Shown: positions 1 to 5,908 of the stretch, piece by piece
Numbering within the stretch: the first letter of the stretch is position 1
How the letters are laid out: each line of letters starts with the position of its first letter
Origin: Alphaproteobacteria bacterium
GTDB taxonomy: Bacteria > Pseudomonadota > Alphaproteobacteria > BOG-932 > Roseiterribacteraceae
Reading direction: 5' to 3'
Assembly: GCA_903970575.1 (NCBI GenBank)
Contig: CAJCJC010000424.1
Coordinates: 1 to 5,908 of the forward strand
Length of the DNA stretch: 5,908 nucleotides
The notes under the pieces: model-generated
Seen by the model: only the letters and a program-made list of their open reading frames with translations
What the model was told of the DNA's origin: nothing
Database searches by the model: none
Translations under genes and position numbers: made by a program

Positions 1-2117
1 ATTGCGCGTCGATAGAAGAAATCACGGTCACGGCTCAACGCCGGCAATTGCTGGGGACCGCGTCGACCGCGAGCGAAGGGGTCGTCTCCGACGAGGAAAT
101 ACAGCTTACGCCTGCCTATCGCTCTAGTCAGATATTGGAAACCGTGCCCGGTTTGACGGTGACCCTGCATAGCGGCGAAGGCAAAGCCGCCCAATATCTC
201 TTGCGCGGCTATAACCTGGATCACGGCACCGACCTGCAGACCTATGTCGACGACATGCCGATTAACCAACCCACCCACGCTCATGGGCAAGGTTACACCG
301 ACCTCAATTTCATGCTGCCCGAACTCGCTGACGGAATCGCCTATACGAAGGGCCCCTACTACGCGAACGTTGGCGATTTCGGCCCTGTCGGGTCAGTTAG
401 GATTGCTTATCGCGATAGCATTCCCGATCAAGCGACACTGACCCTCGGCACATATGGTTTCCAGCGCCTGTTCACGGCGGGATCGGAAGCGCTCGGCGAC
501 GGGCAACTGCTCGGCGCCGTGGAGGCGCAGCATTATGATGGTCCCTCCTCAACCCCCGATGACGCGCGCAAGGAGAACATGGTTCTGCGGTATAGCGGAA
601 CCGGAGAGGACAGCGATTTTTCCATAACCGGCATGTTCTATCATCAGGTGTGGACCAACACGACCGACATACCGTACCGCGCCGTGACGGAAATCGGTTA
701 TTTCGGGTCCCTCGACCCGAGCGATGGCGGTCACGCCATGCGGGGCAGCCTCTCGGCTCAATATAATTTCGATTTGGGGGAGGGAAAGTTATCGACGAGC
801 GCTTTCTATATTTACAACACCTTGAACCTGATCAATGATTTTACGCATTATCTGGTCGATCCGATACATGGCGACCAAGAGGATCAGTTCGAGAACCGCA
901 ATGTGATCGGCGGCGCAGCAGAGTATAAGCTTCCGGTGACATTAGGCGGTTTCGACAACGAAATTCTCGTCGGCGGCTTGACCCGCATCGATCTTATCGA
1001 CGTGGGTCGCCTGCCCAGTGAAGGGCAAAGGCCATTGATCGCGGTGGAAACCGCTAACGACCCCGCGGCTTTTTCAAATCATGACCACGTGGATCTATTC
1101 GCCAGCGCCTTGTACGCGCAGGCGACCACGCACTGGACATCCTGGTTGCGCAGCGTCGTCGGCGTTCGCGTCGATTATCAGCACGGAACCGATGACGACC
1201 TCTTAGCGGCGCTGCATGCGACGGCCGGGTTCACGAACGGGGGCGCCAGAGGCAAGGAACTGGTTCAGCCCAAGGCCAGCATCGTCTTTACGCCGATGGA
1301 TAATCTCGAATTGTACGGATCGGCTGGCGAAGGGTTCCACAGCGCCGACCTCCGGGGGGTCAATCAGGACAGGTACGCCGATCTGGGGCTTCCCTCGACG
1401 CCTTTTCTCGCGAAGCAATACGGGGAGGAAGTGGGCGTACGATCCACCGTTCAGAAGGATTTGACCTTGACCTTTTCGGTCTACAATCTGTGGGAATCGT
1501 CCGAGACCGTCTACGACCCGGACGTCGGAGGGGACTCGGCGGGTCCGCCAAGCGATCGTTACGGCGTCGAAATCAACGCCACCTACGCGATCGACAAATG
1601 GCTGGAATTATATGCCAGCGTCTCAGCCAATCACGCGCGCTTTACCGCGCCGTTCGACGACGGGACAGGACATCTTGGCGAATATATTACCGATGCGCCC
1701 AAGGACGCCGGGTCGATTGCCTTGTATCTCCACGATCTCGGCCCCTGGAGCGGTGGGCTCAATTATCGCTTTCTGGGAAATTACCCCTTGTCGTCGGGAC
1801 CTTGCGTCAATTCCGCCGCGGTGAACGACTTTCCCGGCGTCGCGACATCCTGCGCCAATGCCCCCACGGCGAAAGGTCAAGTCAACGGCAAGGGATACGG
1901 TCAGCTAAATCTCGATGTTCGTTATGCCTTCACGCCGGAATGGACCGTTTCCGTCGGCGTCTATAATGTCCTGAACAGCCACGCGCCCTCGGCCGAATTC
2001 TGGTATGTTGATCGGCTTCGGTCGGAAATTTCGAGTTATCCCGATGGACGCGCCGATATCCACGAACATCCCCTTGAGCCGATCATGGCGCGGTTCTCGA
2101 TCTCGAAGCAATTTTGA
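1..2117 (+). CDS. TonB-dependent outer-membrane receptor, 5' end cut off by the window
   Basis: This is an outer-membrane active transporter that would import a ligand using energy passed from TonB-ExbB-ExbD. The frame is open from base 3, giving 704 visible codons before TGA at 2115-2117. Visible residues 4-14 (IEEITVTAQRR) form a typical TonB box, so the gene begins upstream and the signal peptide is missing. The plug covers about residues 35-135, with SQILETVPGL, LLRGYNLDHGTD and HAHGQGYTDLNF. The barrel follows and ends in ISKQF; a terminal Phe is the usual outer-membrane assembly signal. Two cysteines, visible residues 601 and 617, lie in a probable surface loop and could form a disulfide. 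The length is normal for the family and I see no frameshift. From memory, the plug resembles an uncharacterised group of proteobacterial receptors. The ligand cannot be named; metal chelates or small organic compounds are possible. No regulator or partner gene is visible downstream. Confidence 0.93.
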   Translation, partial: CASIEEITVTAQRRQLLGTASTASEGVVSDEEIQLTPAYRSSQILETVPGLTVTLHSGEGKAAQYLLRGYNLDHGTDLQTYVDDMPINQPTHAHGQGYTDLNFMLPELADGIAYTKGPYYANVGDFGPVGSVRIAYRDSIPDQATLTLGTYGFQRLFTAGSEALGDGQLLGAVEAQHYDGPSSTPDDARKENMVLRYSGTGEDSDFSITGMFYHQVWTNTTDIPYRAVTEIGYFGSLDPSDGGHAMRGSLSAQYNFDLGEGKLSTSAFYIYNTLNLINDFTHYLVDPIHGDQEDQFENRNVIGGAAEYKLPVTLGGFDNEILVGGLTRIDLIDVGRLPSEGQRPLIAVETANDPAAFSNHDHVDLFASALYAQATTHWTSWLRSVVGVRVDYQHGTDDDLLAALHATAGFTNGGARGKELVQPKASIVFTPMDNLELYGSAGEGFHSADLRGVNQDRYADLGLPSTPFLAKQYGEEVGVRSTVQKDLTLTFSVYNLWESSETVYDPDVGGDSAGPPSDRYGVEINATYAIDKWLELYASVSANHARFTAPFDDGTGHLGEYITDAPKDAGSIALYLHDLGPWSGGLNYRFLGNYPLSSGPCVNSAAVNDFPGVATSCANAPTAKGQVNGKGYGQLNLDVRYAFTPEWTVSVGVYNVLNSHAPSAEFWYVDRLRSEISSYPDGRADIHEHPLEPIMARFSISKQF
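12..44 (+). other. TonB box segment of the receptor
   Basis: These codons read IEEITVTAQRR, matching the common proteobacterial TonB-box form with an acidic start, a short Ile/Val/Thr beta-strand and a basic end. In this family the segment lies just after the signal-peptide cleavage site and pairs with the C-terminal domain of TonB. Its position implies that only the signal peptide and a few residues are missing from the window. A Cys codon at 3-5 lies just before it, but too little upstream sequence is visible to judge whether it belongs to a signal peptide or lipobox. Confidence 0.8.
2083..2117. other. Overlap of the convergent receptor and methyltransferase 3' ends
   Basis: The methyltransferase TGA (2083-2085, minus strand) lies within the receptor's final codons, and the receptor TGA (2115-2117) lies within the methyltransferase frame. 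The shared 35 bp encode the receptor's last residues, including the terminal ISKQF, and the methyltransferase tail. There is no non-coding space for a terminator between the two genes. Confidence 0.85.
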
Positions 2118-3000
2118 TAGGCGACGTCGGGGCGTCGATCTCTTCAGGCGTCTCGGCTATCCGCCGCCATGCGCCACGACCCACGGTTACGCCGGCCACA
2201 TTTTTCCCGTCTTCGGTCAGGTTGAAATGCGCGGCGTTGAATTGTCGCGCGGCCGCCGCACGCTCTCTCCGGGCGCCCTTGACCTCGGGGACGGGCCGCG
2301 CGAAGCCCAGGCGCATGCGCGCGCTCGCCGGCTCCGGTCCGGTCATGGCGTAAATCTGCTTGGTCGCCTCCACCATGGTCACGCCGGCGAAGGTCGAGAA
2401 CCAGCTTTGGCCGAGGCGTTCCCATGCCGGGGCGGTCGATAGCAGAAAGCGGGAACTGACCGGCGGAATGAACAGCGCCTTGGCCGAACGCTCCGGCACG
2501 AAAAGATTGTCCCGCAACATCAGATTGAGCTGCGTCGTCGAATACGGGCTGCCATGACCGAACGGCGTCCGCTCGGTGCGGGACCACAAGCCCGACCGGT
2601 TGGCGGCAACGATCAGCAGGCGGCCGCCGCCGGCCAGAACGCGCCAGACTTCGCGCAGCATCTGGCGGCTGCGCTCCGTCGCTTCCAGCCCATGCACGAT
2701 CATCACCCTGTCGAAGGTCAAATCGTCGAAGGGCAAGCTCCATTCCTCGGCGAGGGCGACCAAGCCCGGGCCTTCCTTGGGCCAGAACACGACGCCCTGG
2801 GTGGCCGGCATCAGCGCGATGGCGCGCTCAGCCTCACCCAGAAAGGGTCTCAGATAGGGCGTGGCGTATCCAAGGCCGAGAAGAGATTGGCCGGTCAGGT
2901 CCGGCCAGAATGAACGAATCCGTTGCCGCAATTGGCGAAGCGCGACCTGCCCGAGGCTGGTGCGATAAAATTCCCTAAGGTCGACGACATCGCGATACAT
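2083..3000 (-). CDS. Class I SAM-dependent methyltransferase
   Basis: The 305-residue protein has a Rossmann-type SAM-binding fold. Motif I is LLGLGYATPY (residues 40-49). The motif II region is LPFDDLTFDRVMIVHGLEAT (89-108), followed by LREVWRVLAGGGRLLIVAAN (115-134), the helix-strand segment typical of Methyltransf_11-like enzymes. I recall similar proteins in alphaproteobacteria, starting with a DVVDLREFY-like segment, which supports the ATG at 3000. There is no clear Shine-Dalgarno sequence, but the DUF952 gene ends only 6 bp upstream, so coupled translation is likely. It is the last gene of the minus-strand cluster. The last 50 or so residues form a basic, low-conservation-looking tail whose final codons overlap the end of the receptor gene. 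The methyl acceptor is unknown and cytoplasmic location is inferred from the absence of a signal peptide. Confidence 0.85.
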   Translation of the reverse strand: MYRDVVDLREFYRTSLGQVALRQLRQRIRSFWPDLTGQSLLGLGYATPYLRPFLGEAERAIALMPATQGVVFWPKEGPGLVALAEEWSLPFDDLTFDRVMIVHGLEATERSRQMLREVWRVLAGGGRLLIVAANRSGLWSRTERTPFGHGSPYSTTQLNLMLRDNLFVPERSAKALFIPPVSSRFLLSTAPAWERLGQSWFSTFAGVTMVEATKQIYAMTGPEPASARMRLGFARPVPEVKGARRERAAAARQFNAAHFNLTEDGKNVAGVTVGRGAWRRIAETPEEIDAPTSPIKIASRSRTAP

Positions 3001-3006
3001 GCGGCG

Positions 3007-3348
3007 TCAGACGAGCGGCGGAAAGACATGCAGGCCATTGGGTCCGAGCGGCAGTTCGTGAACGCCCACCACCGCGTCCAGGGGCAACGCGCCGTAAAGA
3101 TGCGGAAACAGCGCGCCCGATCGCGCCTTCTCCCACCGCCATGCCGAAACGCCGCTCTCGGCGACGACGATCAGCAGATTATCGGATTCCCCCGCCCGAT
3201 GCCGCGCAGCCGACTCCATGACCTGTGACGCGGTGGAGAAATGGATGAAGCCATCCCTAAGATCGTCCGCGGACCCGAAATACGGCTCGCCCGCCTCCGC
3301 CTTCTCCCAATCGGCGCGACGCGCCAGATGATACAGGAACTGGCTCAT
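3007..3348 (-). CDS. DUF952 family protein
   Basis: This is a 113-residue cytoplasmic protein without signal peptide or membrane segment. Recognisable DUF952 features are YHLARRADWE near the start (6-15), GFIHFSTASQV (31-41), LLIVVAE (58-64) and the RWEKA...LFPHLYGALPL block (71-90). The family is usually about 110 residues and has no established function that I can name. A longer frame reaches 3549, but the family motif starts at MSQFLYHL, and GAGGG at 3356-3360 sits 7 nt before the ATG at 3348. That start overlaps the mutT stop as ATGA, a usual sign of translational coupling. The gene ends 6 bp before the methyltransferase start, so it sits inside the operon. A role linked to the neighbouring Nudix enzyme is conceivable but not shown. 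Confidence 0.85.
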   Translation of the reverse strand: MSQFLYHLARRADWEKAEAGEPYFGSADDLRDGFIHFSTASQVMESAARHRAGESDNLLIVVAESGVSAWRWEKARSGALFPHLYGALPLDAVVGVHELPLGPNGLHVFPPLV

Positions 3349-3761
3349 AGAATATCCCTCAGCATGGCCACGAGCGGCACATCCGCCGGCGGCATCTTGT
3401 AATCGGCAAGCGCCGCCTTGCGCACCCAGGCCAGGGTCTGCCCCTCGCGTGGGGCGGGAATGCCGCGCCATACGCGGCACAGATAAAGCGGCATCAGTAA
3501 ATGAAACGAGTCGAACCGATGCGACGCGAAGGTAAACGGCGCCAGGCATCGCTCATCCGTCTCGATGCCCAATTCCTCGGCCAATTCCCGGATCAACGCC
3601 GCTTCCGGCGATTCCCCCGGGTTGACCTTGCCGCCCGGAAACTCCCACAGCCCCGCGAGGTGCTTGCCCTCCGGCCGCCGCGCCAGCAGAACCCTGCCGT
3701 CCGGATCGATCAACGCCACGGCGGAAACAAGGAGAATCGGCAATGGAGAGGCGCCGCTCAT
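3345..3761 (-). CDS. mutT: MutT-type Nudix hydrolase (probable 8-oxo-dGTP diphosphatase)
   Basis: Nudix enzymes of this type hydrolyse oxidised dGTP to the monophosphate and so prevent A:T to C:G transversions. The 138-residue protein carries a complete Nudix box, GX5EX7REXXEEXG plus hydrophobic, at residues 44-66, including the metal-binding REL-AEE core (58-63). LAGLWEFPGGK (35-45) immediately before and in the box is characteristic of MutT rather than of ADP-ribose or Ap4A hydrolases. The late MPPADVPL segment (123-130) fits alphaproteobacterial MutT as I recall it. I chose the ATG at 3761 because it forms TGATG with the stop of the upstream GNAT gene and gives the usual family length. A longer reading to 3836 adds only an Arg/Pro-rich stretch antiparallel to nothing conserved. 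The Shine-Dalgarno signal is weak, consistent with coupling. Substrate specificity is inferred from the family. Confidence 0.9.
   Translation of the reverse strand: MSGASPLPILLVSAVALIDPDGRVLLARRPEGKHLAGLWEFPGGKVNPGESPEAALIRELAEELGIETDERCLAPFTFASHRFDSFHLLMPLYLCRVWRGIPAPREGQTLAWVRKAALADYKMPPADVPLVAMLRDIL
3356..3360 (-). promoter_or_regulatory. Ribosome binding site of the DUF952 gene
   Basis: GAGGG on the minus strand lies 7 nt before the ATG at 3348 and inside the last codons of mutT. It decides the start at 3348 over the longer open frame that reaches 3549. Confidence 0.65.
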
Positions 3762-4405
3762 CAGGCGCCGCGCCATCCCCATGGGCGGCGGCGCGGCGCG
3801 CGGTCTTGCCCGACGACGACGCCGACACGCCGCCAATCGGCGCTTTCAACCGCGAAGAAGGCGGTGTCGACCCTGCCCCGCTCGACCGTATCCTCGGGCC
3901 GATTGCCGATATAGGCGAAGCCGGCCTTTTCAAGAACCCGGATCGACCGGGCATTGTCGGGCAGCGCGCTCGCCGTCACCTGGCGAAGCTTCAAAGTCTC
4001 GAAGCCGAACGCGATCACCGCCTCGGCCGCCTCGCTGGCGTAGCCGAAGCCCCAAAAAGGTTCCCCCAGCCAATAGCCAAGCGACGCGGTTGCGGGATTG
4101 TCCTCGATCGACAAATCCATGCTGCCCATCACGGTGCGACCGTCGCGCGACAGGATGAGGAACGGCCAACCAATCCCCGCCGCGCGCTCCTCGGCGGAAC
4201 GGTGGACCCAGGCGCGCGCATGCTCCGGCCGATAGGGATAAGGCACGCGCACCAACCAGTGCGCGACGCTCAAATTGCCAAGAAGGCGGGAAATCTCGTT
4301 TGCGTCGTCGATTCGCGGCGAACGAAGCAGTAACCGGTCGGTATCGATCCGATGTCCGGCGACAACGCGGATTCGGGGCTTGATGCTTAGGCCACGCATA
4401 GCCAT
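3761..4405 (-). CDS. GNAT family N-acetyltransferase (RimJ/RimL-like)
   Basis: The 214-residue protein transfers an acetyl group from acetyl-CoA to an amine, with an unknown acceptor. TDRLLLRSPRIDDA (22-35) is the usual first strand and turn of RimJ/RimL-like members. LGYWLGEPFWGFGYASEA (109-126) contains the pyrophosphate-binding loop; the GFGYA element (119-123) matches the GxGxA part of motif A, though the usual preceding Arg or Gln is Trp here. NARSIRVLEKAGF (151-163) is the standard C-terminal motif. The final 20 or so residues are Arg/Trp/Gly rich and look like an extension. The ATG at 4405 lies 9 bp after the argJ stop; an ATG at 4399 is almost as plausible and neither has a good Shine-Dalgarno sequence. 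Despite lying next to argJ, it resembles a protein or small-molecule acetylase more than an arginine-pathway enzyme. Confidence 0.87.
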   Translation of the reverse strand: MAMRGLSIKPRIRVVAGHRIDTDRLLLRSPRIDDANEISRLLGNLSVAHWLVRVPYPYRPEHARAWVHRSAEERAAGIGWPFLILSRDGRTVMGSMDLSIEDNPATASLGYWLGEPFWGFGYASEAAEAVIAFGFETLKLRQVTASALPDNARSIRVLEKAGFAYIGNRPEDTVERGRVDTAFFAVESADWRRVGVVVGQDRAPRRRPWGWRGA

Positions 4406-4414
4406 TGCGCCAGT

Positions 4415-5650
4415 CTAGCTGCGATAGCTTCCATTGATATCGATGTAGCCATGGGTCAGGTCACAGGTCCAGACCGTCGCCTTACCCTTACCGATATCAA
4501 GATCGACGTCGATGACGATTTCGTTCCCGGCCATGTGGTGGGCCACGGGGGTCTCATCATAGTCGTCGACGATCTGTCCGCCTTGGGTGATGGGAACGCC
4601 GCCGATGGAAATGCCCAGCCGGTCGCGATCCGCCTTCTCGCCCGCCTTGCCCACGGCCATTACGATGCGGCCCCAGTTCGCGTCTTCTCCGGCGATCGCC
4701 GTCTTGACCAAGGGCGAGTTGGCGATCGCGAGGCCCACCCGCCGCGCGGCCCCGCCGGTGGCCGCGCCCCGCACGTGGATCGTCACGAATTTGGAGGCGC
4801 CTTCGCCATCGCGGACGATCAACTGGGCCAGTTCGACCATCGCCTCTTCCGCGGCGCGCCGAAAATCCTTCAGCAGCTTGTCATCCACGTGGCGAATGGA
4901 TTTGTGATCGGCCAAACCCGTCGCCGCGAACAGCACCGTGTCGCTGGTGGACGTATCGCTGTCGACAGTGATGGAATTGAACGAGCGCTTCACGCCGCGT
5001 TCGACGATCTTGCGCAGCACGGGCGCGGGGATCGCGGCGTCCGTGAAGAGAAACGCCAACATGGTCGCCATATCGGGGGCGATCATGCCCGATCCCTTGG
5101 CGATGCCGTTGATGGTGACCTGCACATCGCCGATCGTCGCCGTCCGGCTTACGGTCTTCGCGAACGTATCGGTCGTCCGGATCGCCTCGGCGGCGTCTTT
5201 CCAGCCGGTCGGCTTTAGCGCCTTGGCGAGGGCCGGCAGCGCCAGCGCGATCGTGTCCGGCGGCAGCGGTTGGCCGATGACGCCCGTGGAGGCGATAAAG
5301 ACTTCCTCGGGCGCGCAACCGATGGTCTCGACCGCGGCCGCGACTGTCGCCTCGACCGTTCGGTCTCCGGCATTGCCGGTAAAGGCGTTGGAATTGCCCG
5401 AATTGACGACGATCGCCCGAGCCTTACCGCCCTTGAGCGCATGGCGGCACCAATCGACCGGCGCGGACGGGCAGAGCGAGCGGGTCAGAGCGCCGGCGAT
5501 CGTTGAGCCGGGCGCGAGTTCGACCAGCATCAGATCGCGTCCGCCGTTTTTTTTCAGCCCGATCGCGGCGCCGGCAAGCCGAACGCCCGCGATGCGGGGA
5601 AGAGCGGGCGACTTCGCCGGCGCCAGCGGTGAAACCGGAAGCGTCGGCAT
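4415..5650 (-). CDS. argJ: Bifunctional ornithine acetyltransferase / N-acetylglutamate synthase ArgJ
   Basis: ArgJ moves the acetyl group from N-acetylornithine to glutamate, closing the acetyl cycle of arginine biosynthesis. Bifunctional forms also make N-acetylglutamate from acetyl-CoA. The precursor is 411 residues, a normal length. NSGNSNAFTG (83-92) and STGVIG (121-126, oxyanion-hole Thr-Gly at 122-123) are family signatures. The self-cleavage site is in KGSGMIAPDMATML (185-198): the precursor would split between Ala195 and Thr196, making Thr196 the nucleophile of the beta chain. The end, DLTHGYIDINGSYRS, is the canonical ArgJ C-terminus. AGAGGG at 5655-5660, 4 nt before the ATG at 5650, supports the start, which lies 8 bp after the parvulin gene. 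Whether the enzyme is mono- or bifunctional cannot be decided from sequence alone. A run of eight A bases occurs early in the frame. Confidence 0.97.
   Translation of the reverse strand: MPTLPVSPLAPAKSPALPRIAGVRLAGAAIGLKKNGGRDLMLVELAPGSTIAGALTRSLCPSAPVDWCRHALKGGKARAIVVNSGNSNAFTGNAGDRTVEATVAAAVETIGCAPEEVFIASTGVIGQPLPPDTIALALPALAKALKPTGWKDAAEAIRTTDTFAKTVSRTATIGDVQVTINGIAKGSGMIAPDMATMLAFLFTDAAIPAPVLRKIVERGVKRSFNSITVDSDTSTSDTVLFAATGLADHKSIRHVDDKLLKDFRRAAEEAMVELAQLIVRDGEGASKFVTIHVRGAATGGAARRVGLAIANSPLVKTAIAGEDANWGRIVMAVGKAGEKADRDRLGISIGGVPITQGGQIVDDYDETPVAHHMAGNEIVIDVDLDIGKGKATVWTCDLTHGYIDINGSYRS
5547..5554 (-). repeat. Run of eight A bases within argJ
   Basis: The minus strand reads CTG AAA AAA AAC at argJ codons 32-35 (Leu-Lys-Lys-Asn). 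This is the longest homopolymer I noticed in an otherwise GC-rich gene. It contains A AAA AAC in the zero-frame phasing of a -1 slippery site. Nothing else in the sequence shows that frameshifting is used. Confidence 0.75.
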
Positions 5651-5654
5651 GCCG

Positions 5655-5660
5655 CCCTCT
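5655..5660 (-). promoter_or_regulatory. Ribosome binding site of argJ
   Basis: Read on the minus strand the sequence is AGAGGG followed by CGGC and the ATG at 5650. It overlaps the TAG stop of the parvulin gene (5659-5661), so ribosomes finishing that gene are placed at the argJ start. The spacing of 4 nt is on the short side. Confidence 0.6.
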
Positions 5661-5908
5661 ATTTCGTCGTGGCCGGCGCGGAATCAGGAGCCGGAGCGGG
5701 AGCAGGAGTCGGCGCGGCAGCCGGCGTCGCAGCCGCCGCCGCGGGCTGTTCGACCATCGGCGTCCCGTCAGGGTTGAACCGCTCGATTTTGGCCGATTTG
5801 CGCAGATCCTCGACGGATTTGCGTTCCTCGTCCTGGAGCACGAGATTGGTCAATTGCGGCTTGACCTGATCGATGCTGGGCAACGGTTGATCGCGCTTGT
5901 CCAAAACC
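5659..5908 (-). CDS. C-terminal end of a parvulin-type peptidyl-prolyl isomerase, 5' part outside the window
   Basis: Only the last 82 codons are present and the frame runs off the right edge, so the TTG at 5904 is an internal Leu codon rather than a start. VLDKRDQPLPSIDQVKPQL resembles the end of a PpiC/SurA-like rotamase domain and the helix after it: a strand followed by a phrase of the type 'P-x-P-x-(I/F)-x-x-V-(K/R)-P-Q-(L/I)'. The segment up to RKSAKIERF matches the helical tail of alphaproteobacterial periplasmic PPIases, which help outer-membrane proteins fold. The final 30 or so residues are almost only Ala and Pro and look disordered. The position directly upstream of argJ is also familiar from alphaproteobacteria. 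The assignment rests on a short segment without the catalytic region, so it is moderate in certainty. Confidence 0.7.
   Translation of the reverse strand, partial: VLDKRDQPLPSIDQVKPQLTNLVLQDEERKSVEDLRKSAKIERFNPDGTPMVEQPAAAAATPAAAPTPAPAPAPDSAPATTK
5687..5710. repeat. Imperfect hexanucleotide repeat coding for Ala-Pro
   Basis: On the plus strand four units of GGAGNN follow each other (GGAGCC, GGAGCG, GGAGCA, GGAGTC). On the minus strand they encode the alternating Ala-Pro part of the parvulin tail. Short repeats of this kind often vary in copy number between related strains. Confidence 0.7.

Noticed and set aside
48..2117. TTG at 48 as the receptor start
   Set aside because: The frame is open to the left edge and the preceding codons encode a typical TonB box, so the TTG is an internal Leu codon.
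2122..2137. Possible terminator hairpin CGACG-TCGGGG-CGTCG
   Set aside because: The stem has only 5 bp, there is no T-tract on either strand after it, and it lies inside the methyltransferase coding region.
2144..2743. Minus-strand open frame of 199 codons inside the methyltransferase gene
   Set aside because: It is a different frame of the same strand, is very rich in Arg, Gly and Asp and lacks any motif, while the overlapping frame carries SAM-binding motifs.
3349..3549. Upstream extension of the DUF952 frame to 3549
   Set aside because: The added residues show no conserved pattern, overlap mutT in another frame, and a good ribosome binding site precedes the ATG at 3348.
3762..3836. Upstream extension of MutT to 3836
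   Set aside because: It would add an Arg/Pro-rich segment encoded within the GNAT gene; the ATG at 3761 gives the usual family length and a typical stop-start overlap.
3743..4333. Plus-strand open frame of 196 codons opposite the GNAT gene
   Set aside because: It has no family motif and is antisense to a clear GNAT gene; its composition is a shadow of that gene.
4451..5777. Long plus-strand open frames opposite argJ (4451-5218 and 4938-5777)
   Set aside because: They lie fully antisense to a well-supported gene, show no recognisable domain and are expected from high GC at third codon positions.
5902..5904. TTG at 5902-5904 (minus strand) as start of a small Ala/Pro-rich protein
   Set aside because: The frame is open to the window edge and the sequence matches the C-terminal part of a larger isomerase, so this is an internal Leu codon.

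Overview
The window looks like part of an alphaproteobacterial chromosome, probably Hyphomicrobiales (Rhizobiales). I infer this from the GC-rich minus-strand genes and from the gene order parvulin-type isomerase, argJ, GNAT acetyltransferase, mutT, which from memory is common in that group. No database search was possible, so the taxonomic placement is tentative.

Left part (1-2117, plus strand): one large gene for an outer-membrane TonB-dependent receptor. The window edge cuts off its 5' end, so the signal peptide is missing. The TonB box, plug and whole beta-barrel down to the terminal Phe are present. Its substrate is unknown.

Right part (2083-5908, minus strand): six genes packed head to tail. 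In transcription order they are the 3' end of a parvulin-type peptidyl-prolyl isomerase, argJ (arginine biosynthesis), a RimJ/RimL-like GNAT acetyltransferase, a MutT-type Nudix hydrolase, a small DUF952 protein and a class I SAM-dependent methyltransferase. The junctions are 8 bp, 9 bp, a 1-bp overlap (TGATG), a 4-bp overlap (ATGA) and 6 bp. They are probably one transcription unit with translational coupling. The products do not form one pathway: they cover protein folding, amino-acid synthesis, nucleotide-pool cleaning and unassigned transfer reactions.

The two blocks converge and their coding ends overlap by 35 bp (2083-2117). No stretch without a gene exceeds 10 bp, and I see no tRNA, rRNA, CRISPR, insertion sequence, promoter or credible terminator. 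This is mostly an ordinary housekeeping region beside an uncharacterised receptor. I found no convincing evidence of a new biological system; the findings are modest leads.
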